Numbered from the stretch's first letter, positions 38,934 to 50,368 are shown. The stretch is DNA of 64,000 nt from Paludisphaera borealis (GCF_001956985.1 NZ_CP019082.1:1922001-1986000); one strand, 5' to 3'. Notes: a model not told the origin generated them from the letters alone. A program made the numbers and translations.

Positions 38934-39830
38934 TCAGAAGGCGCGTCGCTCGAAAAAGCCGGGCCGGTGGACCAGCGGGCGCGTTTCCCAATCATGACCG
39001 TTCCAGTAATGATGATCGACGTGTACGTCGGCGGCGTCGAGGACGATTTCGAGGAAGCCCGGCGGGTTGGCGCCGCTCGGATCGCGGAGCAGCGGAGCGC
39101 CCGCGTTCAGGCAAAGCTGGTCGGTGATCTCGGTCGGTCCGAACGCCCAGGCGCGGTGGACGTGGCCGCAGCAATAGAGGTGGGGACCGACGGTCGACAG
39201 CCACCGGCCGACCTCGCCCGCGTTCGTCATCCGCTTGGGATGAAGCTCGTCGCGGAACGGCTCCGGGGCATCGAGCGGGTAGTGGCAGGCGACGATCAGG
39301 CGGTCGCCTGCGCGTCGGCGTTCATTCCACAGCGCCTTCGCCGCTTCGAGTTGCGAGCGGGGAAGCATGCCGCGCGCCGACCAGCCGGCGCGAGTGGGGT
39401 CGAGGCCGAGGATCGACGTCCGGTCGTCGAGCGGTCGAATCCACGGGTAGTCGGCCGCGCCGGCGAACTCTCCGAACGTCTGCTCAAAATGGCGGTCGCG
39501 CGCGGCGGCACCGGTGTAACGGTCGTGATTGCCGGGGATCACCGTGGCCCGCGCGGGATCGCCGAGCCAGAGGGCAAGGGCCTCGCGCGCGGCCTGGAAC
39601 TCGATCGGCAGGGCCGTCGTGGTGAGGTCGCCCGAGATCAGGATGTGGTCGGGCTTGAGCGCGACGACGCGGTCGACGACGTGCGCCAGCCGCTCCAGCC
39701 GGAACTTGCGGGCCCGCCTGACCAGGAGCGCGCTCATCCCAAAGAGCCGCTTGTTGAACAACTGCGCGGGGTTGATCGCGTAGCGCCAGACGTGGACGTC
39801 GGAGACGTGGACGAGTCGAATCGGCGGCAA
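38934..39830 (-). CDS. Metallophosphoesterase
   Basis: A 298-residue calcineurin-like phosphoesterase with the ordered metal-binding blocks: DVHVW (residues 11-15), GDLTT, GNHDR, the ACHYPLD His, and GHVHRAW. It hydrolyses phosphodiesters or phosphomonoesters with two metal ions; substrate unknown. It lies 45 bp downstream of the CPBP protease gene on the same strand. Confidence 0.87.
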   Translation of the reverse strand: MPPIRLVHVSDVHVWRYAINPAQLFNKRLFGMSALLVRRARKFRLERLAHVVDRVVALKPDHILISGDLTTTALPIEFQAAREALALWLGDPARATVIPGNHDRYTGAAARDRHFEQTFGEFAGAADYPWIRPLDDRTSILGLDPTRAGWSARGMLPRSQLEAAKALWNERRRAGDRLIVACHYPLDAPEPFRDELHPKRMTNAGEVGRWLSTVGPHLYCCGHVHRAWAFGPTEITDQLCLNAGAPLLRDPSGANPPGFLEIVLDAADVHVDHHYWNGHDWETRPLVHRPGFFERRAF

Positions 39831-39875
39831 GGCGGACGTTCCGGATGGAAGGATGGCGGATGAGCTGGGCCGAAA

Positions 39876-40736
39876 TCAGCCGTGCCAGCCGACCCAGCCG
39901 ACGAGGATATCGTAGGCGGTGTGCGCGCCGACGGCGATCCCGAAACCCCGGAGGATGAACACCCAGGCGAAAAAGACCCCCGCCATCCAGCGGAAGACGA
40001 ATGCGAACCAGGTGAACGACTCGCCGGGGTTACCCGCGTGATGAGCCAGCGAGAACAAGAGCGCCGACCCCGTCACGGCCAGGGCGCACGCCAGCACCTG
40101 CGGCGTTTGCAAGATCCGCAGGGCGTAGAAGAAGATCGGCACCAACAGCAGGCGGAAGAGAGCCTCCTCGTAAACCCCCGCGCCAAGGAAGCCGATGAGC
40201 TGGGCCAGCTCTTTCCGGCCGGCGTCGGGAGCGACCTGCAAGAGCCGAAGCGTCGGGCCTGATCGCTCCAGGTAGGAGAAACCGAGGTCGACGAGCCGGC
40301 TGACGCCGACGAGGCAGACGGCCAGAACGAGGCTCTCGATCAGCATCCCCGCGACGATCGTCGGCGAGAACCGCCATTCCTTGGGTCGCACGGCCTGCCA
40401 GCCGAGGAGGATCATCAGCAAGGCCAGCGGTAGGAACCAGTGATCGGTGAGCCCGAGTTCCGCCAGCGACCGGCGCATCCAGGCGTCGGCCCCGGTCCGG
40501 ATCGTGTTCGACGAGACCCCCGCCAGCCAGGCGACTCCGCCTTCATAAGCCAGGACGATCGGACCGACGAGGGCCAGCGACGGCAGCGGCCGCCGCGTGC
40601 TCCCCCAGTACCCTGGAGGGGCGGGCTCCATCGGTTCGATGTAAAGCCGGCGCTTCGACCGCCGCTCGCTCCAGCGTTCCTCGCCGTCGCGGGATCGCGT
40701 CAGCCGATAGTCCGGTTGCGAGCGGGAAGTATTCAT
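39876..40736 (-). CDS. CPBP-family intramembrane glutamic endopeptidase
   Basis: A 286-residue membrane protein with about seven hydrophobic segments and the CPBP (Abi/Rce1) motifs: YEEALFRLLL (Glu-Glu...Arg), FSLAHHAG (His) and GAHTAYDI (His). The family processes prenylated or bacteriocin-like peptides in the membrane; substrate unknown. The ATG at 40736 begins after an unconserved extension and is preferred. Confidence 0.87.
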   Translation of the reverse strand: MNTSRSQPDYRLTRSRDGEERWSERRSKRRLYIEPMEPAPPGYWGSTRRPLPSLALVGPIVLAYEGGVAWLAGVSSNTIRTGADAWMRRSLAELGLTDHWFLPLALLMILLGWQAVRPKEWRFSPTIVAGMLIESLVLAVCLVGVSRLVDLGFSYLERSGPTLRLLQVAPDAGRKELAQLIGFLGAGVYEEALFRLLLVPIFFYALRILQTPQVLACALAVTGSALLFSLAHHAGNPGESFTWFAFVFRWMAGVFFAWVFILRGFGIAVGAHTAYDILVGWVGWHG

Positions 40737-41161
40737 GGGTACTCTCGATCGATCGCCGTCGGCCGCGGATTCGAGAAACGTCGCCTTCACCCCGGGGGCC
40801 GCCGCTCCGTTTCGAACGCTCCAAACTCTTCGTTCTCGTCGAAAATTACGAAATAGGCGTCCGTCTTGTGGGCGTGGTGGGAGGCGGCTAGGATAACCTT
40901 ATCATACGGATGGGTCGTCCGCTTGACGGCGTCGCAGGCCGGCTTCAGAATAGTGCAGCCCGTGGTTTTCCTTGGTCTGCGATCGGAATTCGTCAACGAC
41001 GACGCGAGCCGGAACGGCCCCGATCGTCCGGTTCGCACGGGTTCAAACAGTCTCCTTTGCAAGGATCAAAAGATCCTCTGACGCGCCTTGGCGTCGGGCG
41101 ATCGCTGTTTGCAACGAACCTCGCGAACGAGGCGGGCTCCGTTTTTTGGGGAGGGGATCGC
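40737..41161. other. Divergent intergenic region upstream of the cytochrome oxidase cluster
   Basis: About 425 bp between the CPBP gene and the cytochrome c gene. Apart from the promoter candidate at 40923-40951, nothing was recognised. Confidence 0.4.
40923..40951 (+). promoter_or_regulatory. Candidate promoter of the cytochrome oxidase cluster
   Basis: TTGACG (40923-40928), 17 bp, then CAGAAT (40946-40951), about 210 bp upstream of the first gene. Confidence 0.3.
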
Positions 41162-42454
41162 GTGATCGTGCGGCGACGTCTGGTTCTGGAATTCGGGCTC
41201 TTGGTTGTGCTGCTGACGTCGGCCGGCTGCTCCGACAGCTTCCTCGCCGGTCCCATCGTCTACGAAGAACAAGAGACGATGACCAAGGAATTGCCGGGGA
41301 AATCCAATCTCGCGGGCAAGCCCGTGATTCAGGACAAGGTTCGTAAGGCCCTGGCCGAGTCGTTCGGCGAGTCTCCCCAGAAGATGCGCGTGCAACCCGG
41401 CGCGCCCCTCACGGGCGCCGACAGCGGCTATGTGGGCATGCGACTGGCGAACCGGATGCAGGGAGCGGACGGGAAAGTCGGGCCGGTCGCAGTCCGCCGC
41501 GCCGACGGGACGACCGCCACCCAGACCGGCGGCTACGGCCTCTATCGCCGCCATTGCCTCCACTGCCACGGCGTCAGCGGTGCTGGCGACGGGCCGACGG
41601 CCGCGTTCCTGTACCCGATCCCGCGCGACTACCGTCGGGGCCTGTTCAAGTTCACGTCGACGCCCAACGGTGCCCGGCCCGACCGCGACGACCTGCGGCG
41701 GACCGTCCGCCACGGCCTCCACGGCACGTCAATGCCCGCCTTCGAGGCGCTCATGACGGACGAGGAGATCGAGGAAGTCGTCGATTACGTGATCTTCCTG
41801 ACCAATCGCGGCGAGACCGAGCTGGCGCTCATTGAGGAAGGCTTCATCGCCGACGAGAAAGACCCCGACGCGATCTCCGAGGACGTGGTTAAAGACCTGA
41901 TCGAGGGGGTTTTCAAGAAGTGGACGACCGCGCCGGCGACGGTGGTGAATCCACCTATACCGCGGACCCCTTCGAGCCAGGCGAGCATCCTCCGGGGGCG
42001 GGAGCTGTTCCTCGGCAAGACCAAGGAAAAGCTCGAATGCGCCGGCTGCCACGGGCCCCAGGGCCGCGGCGACGGACCGAGCTTCGTGAGCCAGGACGTC
42101 TTCAACGCCGTGGTTTTCGGTGGCGACCCGAGCGAGCGGCAGAAGCGGGTCGACGCCCTCGACGCGAAGACGAAGGAACTCTGGGGCCAGAAGCTCGACG
42201 AATGGGGCAACCCGCTGCGTCCGGCCAACCTGAACCGCGGAGTGTACAAAGGGGGGAGACGGCCGCTCGACATTTACTGGCGGATCGCCAAGGGGATCAC
42301 CGGCGCCCAGATGCCGGCCCACTACCCGACCATCAACCATGAACAGATCTGGGACCTTGTCAATTTCGTGCTGGCGCTGCCGTATCAGCCCCACCTGCTT
42401 CGAGGCGGCGAGCCGTCGGACGCCGAGGCCGAGGCGGCGGTCGCCCATCGCTGA
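41162..42454 (+). CDS. Diheme cytochrome c lipoprotein
   Basis: A 430-residue protein with a lipobox (LLTSAGC) after a short hydrophobic leader, so it is attached to the outer face of the membrane. Two heme c sites are seen: CLHCH near residue 135 and CAGCH near residue 296, each followed by a c-type fold with a distal Met (STPMPAFEAL-like; QMPAHY). It probably passes electrons to the oxidase encoded just downstream. Start: GTG at 41162 with a strong ggggagggg site. Confidence 0.85.
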   Translation: MIVRRRLVLEFGLLVVLLTSAGCSDSFLAGPIVYEEQETMTKELPGKSNLAGKPVIQDKVRKALAESFGESPQKMRVQPGAPLTGADSGYVGMRLANRMQGADGKVGPVAVRRADGTTATQTGGYGLYRRHCLHCHGVSGAGDGPTAAFLYPIPRDYRRGLFKFTSTPNGARPDRDDLRRTVRHGLHGTSMPAFEALMTDEEIEEVVDYVIFLTNRGETELALIEEGFIADEKDPDAISEDVVKDLIEGVFKKWTTAPATVVNPPIPRTPSSQASILRGRELFLGKTKEKLECAGCHGPQGRGDGPSFVSQDVFNAVVFGGDPSERQKRVDALDAKTKELWGQKLDEWGNPLRPANLNRGVYKGGRRPLDIYWRIAKGITGAQMPAHYPTINHEQIWDLVNFVLALPYQPHLLRGGEPSDAEAEAAVAHR

Positions 42455-42616
42455 GGAACGAGACGGAGACGGCCGGCCGTCGCGGCTCGCGACGGCGCGG
42501 GTCGACTGGTCTTCGCCGAAGATTCGGCTGCTTTCAAACTAAGTGACGACGCGGCCCGGCCCGGTCCGACCGTCGGTACACTCGAATCCAAGGGCTGGTC
42601 CTGGGGGAGTCTCCTC

Positions 42617-43441
42617 GTGCGATACTGGAGTATCCTGTTCGCCGTCGCCGCCGTCTTCAGCGTCGGGGCTTTCGTCTACGCTCCGTTCTCGGCCGACTGG
42701 TGGCTGCCCAACGTCGCCGGCGACCCCTACCATGTCGTCTCCACGTTCGGTAAGGAGATCGACAGCCTCTACTTCATCATCCTGGGGATCACCGGCGTCG
42801 CCTTCATCGGCACCCAGATCGTCCTGGTCTGGGTGCAGTACCGGTACGTCGACGAGATCGGCCCGGACGGCAAGCCGACGCGCCCCGCGCAGTATTTCCA
42901 CGGCAGCCAGCGGCTCGAGGTCGTCTGGACGATCATCCCCGCGGCGATCCTGGTGTTCCTCGCCCTCTACCAGATGGACACCTGGGCGAGCATCAAGCTC
43001 CGGTCGGCGACGCCCCGGGTGCCGGTGCTGGCCGAGATCACGGGGCGGCAGTTCCAGTGGGTCATCAAGTATCCGGGGCCTGACGGCAAATTGAACACGG
43101 CCGACGACCTGTTCACCGTCAGCGACCTGCATTTCGTGAAGAACCAGACGGCCCTGATCCAGCTCAAGTCGTCGGACGTACTCCACTCGTTCTTCCTTCC
43201 TCAGATGCGGATCAAGCAGGACGCCGTGCCGGGGATGACGATCCCCGTCTGGTTCGACGCCGACACGGCGGGCCACTACGAGCTAGTGTGCGCCGAGCTT
43301 TGCGGCTGGGGGCACTACAAGATGCGCGGCCACGTCACGGTCCACGAGACGGAAGAAGAATTTCAGAAATGGCAGGCCGACCAGTTGGCCGAACAGAACC
43401 GGAGCCAGCTTTCGATGGCCTCGGAATCCCAGGGGAGGTGA
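42617..43441 (+). CDS. coxB: Cytochrome c oxidase subunit II
   Basis: A 274-residue protein with two membrane segments in the first 85 residues and a CuA domain. The copper ligands are in CAELCGWGHYKM (Cys225, Glu227, Cys229, His233, Met236), with the earlier His in VLHSFFLP. No fused cytochrome c domain. Start: GTG at 42617 with ggggg upstream. It is followed 6 bp later by coxA. Confidence 0.95.
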   Translation: MRYWSILFAVAAVFSVGAFVYAPFSADWWLPNVAGDPYHVVSTFGKEIDSLYFIILGITGVAFIGTQIVLVWVQYRYVDEIGPDGKPTRPAQYFHGSQRLEVVWTIIPAAILVFLALYQMDTWASIKLRSATPRVPVLAEITGRQFQWVIKYPGPDGKLNTADDLFTVSDLHFVKNQTALIQLKSSDVLHSFFLPQMRIKQDAVPGMTIPVWFDADTAGHYELVCAELCGWGHYKMRGHVTVHETEEEFQKWQADQLAEQNRSQLSMASESQGR

Positions 43442-43447
43442 TCGGAA

Positions 43448-45307
<1,860 letters not shown>

Positions 45308-45412
45308 ACGAAACGGGCCTTGTCCTCCCGCTCGTTCGCGAGCCCGTTCCGGGCTTCCGAGCGAGCGGCGGCGGACCTTCCGGCCGCCGCGCCCAATCGT
45401 CCGCGACCCTCG

Positions 45413-46447
45413 ATGAAATCAATCCAGGACGGCGATCACCCGATCGCCGGGTTTTCCGAAAGCATGACACGGCTGACATCGAATCCGAAATCTGATCCCC
45501 CCTCGGCCTACCGCCCGGGTCCGCACTGGGCCGCGGTTTTCGCCGCGGTCTTCACGCTGCCGCTGCTATTTGTAGGCGGCTCAGTGACGACCTACCGCGT
45601 GGGGCTCGCGGTCCCCGACTGGCCGACGACGTTCGGCATTAACATGTTCCTGTACGACTTCTGGAACGCCCCGTTCGGCGTTCGGGTCGAACATACGCAC
45701 CGGCTCTACGGCGCTGCCGTGGGCCTGGCCACGGTCGGGCTCTGCGTCTGGTTCCTGATGTTCGAGTCCCGGCGATGGATGAAGGCGCTCGGAGTGGTCG
45801 CCCTGGTCGTCGTTATCGTCCAGGGGATTCTGGGCGGGACCCGTGTGACGCAGGTCTCGACGCTGCTGGCGGCCTTGCACGGCTGTCTCGGCCAGGCCTT
45901 CTTCGCGCTGACGACGGCCCTCGCCGTGACGACCGGGCGGGACTGGCTGAGCGACGCGCGACCGTCGGCCGACGTCGCCCGCCTGAGAACGCATTCGGCC
46001 CTCAACCTCGCCTTGATTTACGCTCAGGTGGTGCTCGGGGCGACGGTCCGGCACCTCGGCGGCCTATCGCCGGCGCTGGTCCACGGCGGCCTGGCCCTGG
46101 CGATCTGGGTCTCGACGGCCGTCTTCCTGCACCGCGCCCGGCGTGCCTCGGCGCCGCCTTCGGTCGTGCGCGCGGCCTGGGCTCAGGTGGCGATCGCGTC
46201 GCTCCAGATCGTCCTGGGAATCGCGTCGTTCATCACGCTCTTGCCGTTCGACGGCTACCCGCGGGCCGTCGGTTTTTATCAGGCGGTCGTCCGCACAGGG
46301 CATCAGACCAATGGGGCGGTGCTGTTGGCCGCGTCGTTGGTGCTGACCTTGCGCGCGTTCCGCCGGCTGGGGCCGTCGTCCCCGCCCGAATCCGCCTCGT
46401 CCCCTTCGTCTCCGTCCGCACAGGTCCCTTTGGAGGTGCTCGCTTGA
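45413..46447 (+). CDS. ctaA: Heme A synthase (CtaA/COX15)
   Basis: A 344-residue membrane protein with eight hydrophobic segments in two repeats. Heme-binding His appear in RVEHTHRLYG, ALHGCLGQ, LVHGGLAL and TGHQTNGA, the pattern of CtaA. It oxidises the methyl group of heme O to give heme A for subunit I. Two starts are possible: ATG 45413 or ATG 45464. Its stop overlaps the ctaB start. Confidence 0.9.
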   Translation: MKSIQDGDHPIAGFSESMTRLTSNPKSDPPSAYRPGPHWAAVFAAVFTLPLLFVGGSVTTYRVGLAVPDWPTTFGINMFLYDFWNAPFGVRVEHTHRLYGAAVGLATVGLCVWFLMFESRRWMKALGVVALVVVIVQGILGGTRVTQVSTLLAALHGCLGQAFFALTTALAVTTGRDWLSDARPSADVARLRTHSALNLALIYAQVVLGATVRHLGGLSPALVHGGLALAIWVSTAVFLHRARRASAPPSVVRAAWAQVAIASLQIVLGIASFITLLPFDGYPRAVGFYQAVVRTGHQTNGAVLLAASLVLTLRAFRRLGPSSPPESASSPSSPSAQVPLEVLA

Positions 46448-47379
46448 AATCCGCAGTTTCCGTAAGCCAGGACACCCTCGTTTCTCCGTCCGCCGACGCC
46501 GCTCTGGCGGCCGCGGTCGGGGGCCGAGCCTCGGCTTACCTGTCGCTCACGAAGCCTCGCATCGTGCTCATGGTTCTGATCACGGTCGGGGTCGGCTTCC
46601 TGCTGGGAGCCCGCGGCAGCGCTCATCCGATGACGTTCACCCTCACCCTCCTGGGCACCGGGCTCGTGGCCGGCGGCGCCAGCACTCTCAACCAGTATCT
46701 GGAACGATCGCGCGACGCCCTGATGAGGCGGACGGCCCGTCGAGCCTTGCCGAGCGGTCGGCTGGCCTCCCCCGAAGCCGCGATCTTCGGGGCGGCCTTG
46801 GGCCTGATTGGAACGCTCATCCTGCTGGTCGGCGTCAACGGGCTGGCGGCGGCGACGGCCTTGGTCACTCTCTTGCTTTATGTTTACGTCTACACGCCTC
46901 TGAAACCTTACACGACGTTGAACACGGCCATCGGCGCGGTGCCGGGCGCGCTGCCGCCGGTGATCGGTTGGACGGCCGCCACGGGAAGTCTGAGCATCGA
47001 AGCCTGGGTGCTGTTCCTGATCGTCTTCCTCTGGCAGTTCCCGCACTTTCTGGCGATCGCCTGGATCTACCGCGACGACTACGCGCGGGGTGGAATGAAG
47101 ATGCTTCCTGGGGTCGATCCGCGGGGGACGATGACCGGCCGCCAGTCGACGCTCTACGCATTGGCCCTGGTGCCGGCGGGTCTGCTGCCGTCGATCGTGG
47201 GGTTGGCCGGTCCGTTCTATTTCGTCGGAGCGATGATCCTCGGCCTGGCCTACCTGGAGTCGGCGGCCCGGTTCTGGTCGTGCGTGAACGACGCGACGGC
47301 CCGCCGTCTGCTTCGCGCCTCGATCGTGTATCTGCCGGCGGTCTTGCTGCTGCTCGTTCTGAATCCCATGCCGGCCTGA
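46444..47379 (+). CDS. ctaB: Protoheme IX farnesyltransferase (heme O synthase)
   Basis: A 311-residue UbiA-type prenyltransferase with about nine helices. The first prenyl-diphosphate motif is NQYLERSRDALMRRT, the second IAWIYRDDYARGGMKML. It adds a farnesyl group to heme b; CtaA then makes heme A. The TTG at 46444 has a perfect ggaggt six bases upstream and overlaps the ctaA stop, so TTG is the likely start. Confidence 0.9.
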   Translation: MKSAVSVSQDTLVSPSADAALAAAVGGRASAYLSLTKPRIVLMVLITVGVGFLLGARGSAHPMTFTLTLLGTGLVAGGASTLNQYLERSRDALMRRTARRALPSGRLASPEAAIFGAALGLIGTLILLVGVNGLAAATALVTLLLYVYVYTPLKPYTTLNTAIGAVPGALPPVIGWTAATGSLSIEAWVLFLIVFLWQFPHFLAIAWIYRDDYARGGMKMLPGVDPRGTMTGRQSTLYALALVPAGLLPSIVGLAGPFYFVGAMILGLAYLESAARFWSCVNDATARRLLRASIVYLPAVLLLLVLNPMPA

Positions 47380-47451
47380 CCTGACCGACGCGCGATCGGC
47401 GCGGGTCGCTTCGTTTTCCTCCTCGGTTTCGTCTCAGGGGTTTCCACCACG

Positions 47452-48384
47452 ATGGCACACGCCGACGTCTCGACCACTTCCGAAGCCGGCCACGGCCGCT
47501 CGACCGGCCATCACGCTCCGGCTACGGCCGGCAAGGTGGCCGTGTGGCTGTTCCTGGCGACCGAGATCATGTTCTTCACGGGCCTGATCGGCTCGTACAT
47601 CGTCCTCCGCGCGGGAAGCTCGTCGCGGGGGTACAGCAACCTCTACCCGCCGACGACCAACATCGCCGAACTCGAGAAGACCCACGGCGTGGTCATCAAG
47701 GCGGTCGGCGGCGCGCCGGAACAGGTCGCCCACGCGATCGAGGGGGCGACCGGGATGACCCCCGTCGAGGTCGAGAAGGTCCTTGAAGCGGTCCCTCACG
47801 CGGTCGTCGCCCGGCTGAGCGCCGCCAAGGCCCATGCGCTGCTCGAACAGCTTGAGTCCCAAGGGGCGAAGGCCGAGACCGAAGAGCTGGTGACGCACAA
47901 CTGGCCCAAGCCCTACGACCCGATGACCAACCCGCTGAGCATCGACCTGACGGCCGCCAACACGTTCGTCCTGATCTGTTCGTCGGTGACGATGGTGCTG
48001 GCCCTCGCGGCGATCCAGCAGGGCAAGAAGGGGAAATGCTCCGCATACCTCCTGGCCACGGTGGTGATCGGATCAGTGTTCGTCGGCGTGCAGGTCTTCG
48101 AGTATTATCAGCTCATGGTCGGCCACCACTACCCGCCCGGGATCAGCGCGACCGGGCATTTCCGGCCCGACGTCAGCCTGTTCGCCTCGTGCTTCTTCGC
48201 CATGACCGGGTTCCACGGCCTGCACGTCTCGATCGGCGTCCTCGCGCTGTTCCTGGTGTTCCTCCAGTCGCTCACAGGCAAGTACAATCCGGCGAACTAC
48301 GCGACGATCGAGCACGTCGGCCTCTACTGGCACTTCGTCGACCTCGTCTGGATCATCCTGTTCACGATCGTTTATCTCGTCTGA
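47452..48384 (+). CDS. coxC: Cytochrome c oxidase subunit III with an embedded L7/L12-like domain
   Basis: A 310-residue protein. The COX3 helices are split: residues 27-55 (AVWLFLATEIMFFTGLIGSYI) and then 160-310 (with FHGLHVSIGVLAL and EHVGLYWHFVDLVWI). Between them lies a soluble insert of about 90 residues; residues 92-142 align without gaps to the C-terminal domain of ribosomal protein L7/L12 at about 19 of 51 positions (EGATGM, KVLEAVP, LEQLESQGAK). Subunit III does not carry metal centres and stabilises the oxidase. Confidence 0.92.
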   Translation: MAHADVSTTSEAGHGRSTGHHAPATAGKVAVWLFLATEIMFFTGLIGSYIVLRAGSSSRGYSNLYPPTTNIAELEKTHGVVIKAVGGAPEQVAHAIEGATGMTPVEVEKVLEAVPHAVVARLSAAKAHALLEQLESQGAKAETEELVTHNWPKPYDPMTNPLSIDLTAANTFVLICSSVTMVLALAAIQQGKKGKCSAYLLATVVIGSVFVGVQVFEYYQLMVGHHYPPGISATGHFRPDVSLFASCFFAMTGFHGLHVSIGVLALFLVFLQSLTGKYNPANYATIEHVGLYWHFVDLVWIILFTIVYLV

Positions 48385-48416
48385 CCGAAGTCAACGCCGT
48401 CCCGAGGACCCCGCTC

Positions 48417-48839
48417 ATGAGCGACCAAGCCGCCGCGATCTCCCCGAGCGAAGCCGCCGAGCTCGAAGTCGAGTCGCATACTCCGTACCTCAAGGTCTGG
48501 TTCGGGCTGCTCGTGTTCACCCTCGTCGAGTATTTCTACGCCCGAATTTTCATGGATCATTTCACGTTCCTGATCCTCGGCCTCTTGTTCCTGGCGATCG
48601 TCAAGGCCTGCATGGTCGGTTGGTACTTCATGCACCTGAAGTTCGAGAAGCCCTGGGTCTATCTCATGATCGTCCCCGCCCTGGTCTTCGCGGCGATCTT
48701 GACCCTCGCGCTGTGCCCCGACATGGTTCTGAAGTACGATGAGGCTGAGGACGAGGCGAACGAACCGCAAACGACCACGGCCCACTTGATCGGCGAGCGG
48801 CCCTCGTTCGCCGTCGCGACCGTCGTCAACCCTCACTAA
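48417..48839 (+). CDS. coxD: Cytochrome c oxidase subunit IV-type small membrane protein
   Basis: A 140-residue protein with three hydrophobic segments (VWFGLLVFTLVEYFYARIF, FLILGLLFLAIVKACMVGWYFM, WVYLMIVPALVFAAILTLAL), as in prokaryotic subunit IV (caa3/COX4_pro). The GWYFMHLKFEKP block is the family signature. It is a peripheral helper of the oxidase. Short charged N- and C-terminal tails. Confidence 0.85.
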   Translation: MSDQAAAISPSEAAELEVESHTPYLKVWFGLLVFTLVEYFYARIFMDHFTFLILGLLFLAIVKACMVGWYFMHLKFEKPWVYLMIVPALVFAAILTLALCPDMVLKYDEAEDEANEPQTTTAHLIGERPSFAVATVVNPH

Positions 48840-48894
48840 CACCATCCCATCGCAACCCTCTCTCCGGTTTGCTAGACAGCCAGGCGGCGTTATC

Positions 48895-50031
48895 GTGGAA
48901 TCGGCCTATCGGCGCGGATCGCTCATCGTCTTGTTCACGGTTCTGGCCTCGGGCCTGCTCTGCCTGGCGACGGCCCGGGGGCCGCGCGGCGGGGCTTCAG
49001 CGGCTCAGGATCTCGGCGATGGAGCCTACGACCTCGGCGCATTCCACCTGACCGAGCGGTCGGGCGACGCGGTCACCGACGCGACCCTCGCCGACCGAGT
49101 CTGGATCGGTTCGTTCATCTTCACGCGCTGCCAGCTCTCATGTCCTCGGATCACGAGCATCATGAGGAGCCTTCAGGAGCGGCTCGCGGGCGACGACGTC
49201 CTGCTCGTCAGCCTCTCGGTCGATCCCGACCACGACACCCCGGCCATCCTGGCCGACTACGCCAAGCGGTTCGGCGCGATCGCCGGGCGGTGGTTGTTTT
49301 TGACCGGCGACCACGACGCCATCTACGAGATGATCGCCAAGCGGTTCCATCTCACGGCGCTGGCCAACCCGGCCCCCGACCCCGACGGCAAGGACGAGGC
49401 GATCGTCCACAGCGACCGCCTGGCCCTGGTCGACCGCGGCCGGATCGTCGGCCTGTTCGATTCCCAGGATTCGAAGGCCCTCGACGAACTGATCTCCCAG
49501 GCCAAACGCCGCGCCTTGCCGCGTTGGGTTCGCGCGCTCCCCGCCGTCAACGCCAGCCTCAACGGCCTCTGCACGATCCTCTTGCTCACCGGCTGGGTGC
49601 TCATCCGCCGTCCCGGGTCGGATCGATCGACCCGCGTCGCCCCCGCCGTCTTCTCGGCGTCCGACGCGCTTCATCACCCGGCCACGCGCGGCCACGTGAT
49701 CGCGATGGCCCTGGCCGTCACGGCCGCCGCCCTGTTCCTGGGATCGTACCTCTTCTACCACTTTCACGCCGGTAGCGTGGCCTTTCGGGGACAGGGTTCG
49801 ACCCGCTGGCTCTACTTCACGATCCTGCTCTCGCACACAGTGCTCGCCACCCTCGGCGTCGCGCCGCTCGTGCTCATCACGCTCTACCGCGCCCTGCGCG
49901 GCGACTTCGCACGCCACGCCCGGCTCGGCCAGCTCACCTTCCCCATCTGGCTCTACGTCTCGATCACGGGCGTCGTCATCTACTTGATGCTCTATCAGAT
50001 GCCTGTCTCGACCTCGACCTCGAGCTACTGA
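48895..50031 (+). CDS. SCO copper chaperone fused to a DUF420 (CtaM-like) domain
   Basis: A 378-residue protein. After a signal anchor (residues 8-27), residues 45-215 are an SCO domain with the copper/disulfide site CQLSC (Cys79, Cys83) and the third ligand His172 in IVHSD. Residues 230-378 hold four hydrophobic helices of the DUF420 family (FLGSYLFYHFHAGS, ILLSHTVLATLGVAPLVLITL, ITGVVIYLMLY), related to CtaM/YozB that matures aa3-type oxidases. The start is GTG at 48895. It is the last gene of the cluster. Two assembly factors on one chain would deliver copper and finish the oxidase together. Confidence 0.87.
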   Translation: MESAYRRGSLIVLFTVLASGLLCLATARGPRGGASAAQDLGDGAYDLGAFHLTERSGDAVTDATLADRVWIGSFIFTRCQLSCPRITSIMRSLQERLAGDDVLLVSLSVDPDHDTPAILADYAKRFGAIAGRWLFLTGDHDAIYEMIAKRFHLTALANPAPDPDGKDEAIVHSDRLALVDRGRIVGLFDSQDSKALDELISQAKRRALPRWVRALPAVNASLNGLCTILLLTGWVLIRRPGSDRSTRVAPAVFSASDALHHPATRGHVIAMALAVTAAALFLGSYLFYHFHAGSVAFRGQGSTRWLYFTILLSHTVLATLGVAPLVLITLYRALRGDFARHARLGQLTFPIWLYVSITGVVIYLMLYQMPVSTSTSSY

Positions 50032-50368
50032 TCCGGGCTCTCGTCCTTGCGCAACCCAACTCATCCCGGGTGCGGGTTGCGGCGATTCGGCTTGACAAGA
50101 TCTCCAGCCGGCCCAGAGAATGATGGTAGGTTTACTGCAACCAATCGCACTCGCGTTAACCGATCCTGTGACAGGGTTATGTCCACTAAATAGGGAATCC
50201 CGGAAAATGTTCGATCCTTTTTCCGGTGGTTTCGTATCATAATCCTAATTCCTTGAGCGAGACTGCGTAGAGACAGAGGAGCAAGGATCGTCGCCGTTTT
50301 GGTCGACTGCATGTTGCGACGCAACGGTGCTTGACGTTCATCTGGAATTCTCTTCGCGATGAGCATCC
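50032..50368. other. Leader region of the large LEPRxLL gene
   Basis: About 337 bp, more AT-rich than its surroundings. A promoter candidate is at 50093-50122 (TTGACA, 18 bp, GAGAAT), which would leave a leader of about 240 nt. No terminator or RNA family was seen. Confidence 0.35.
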
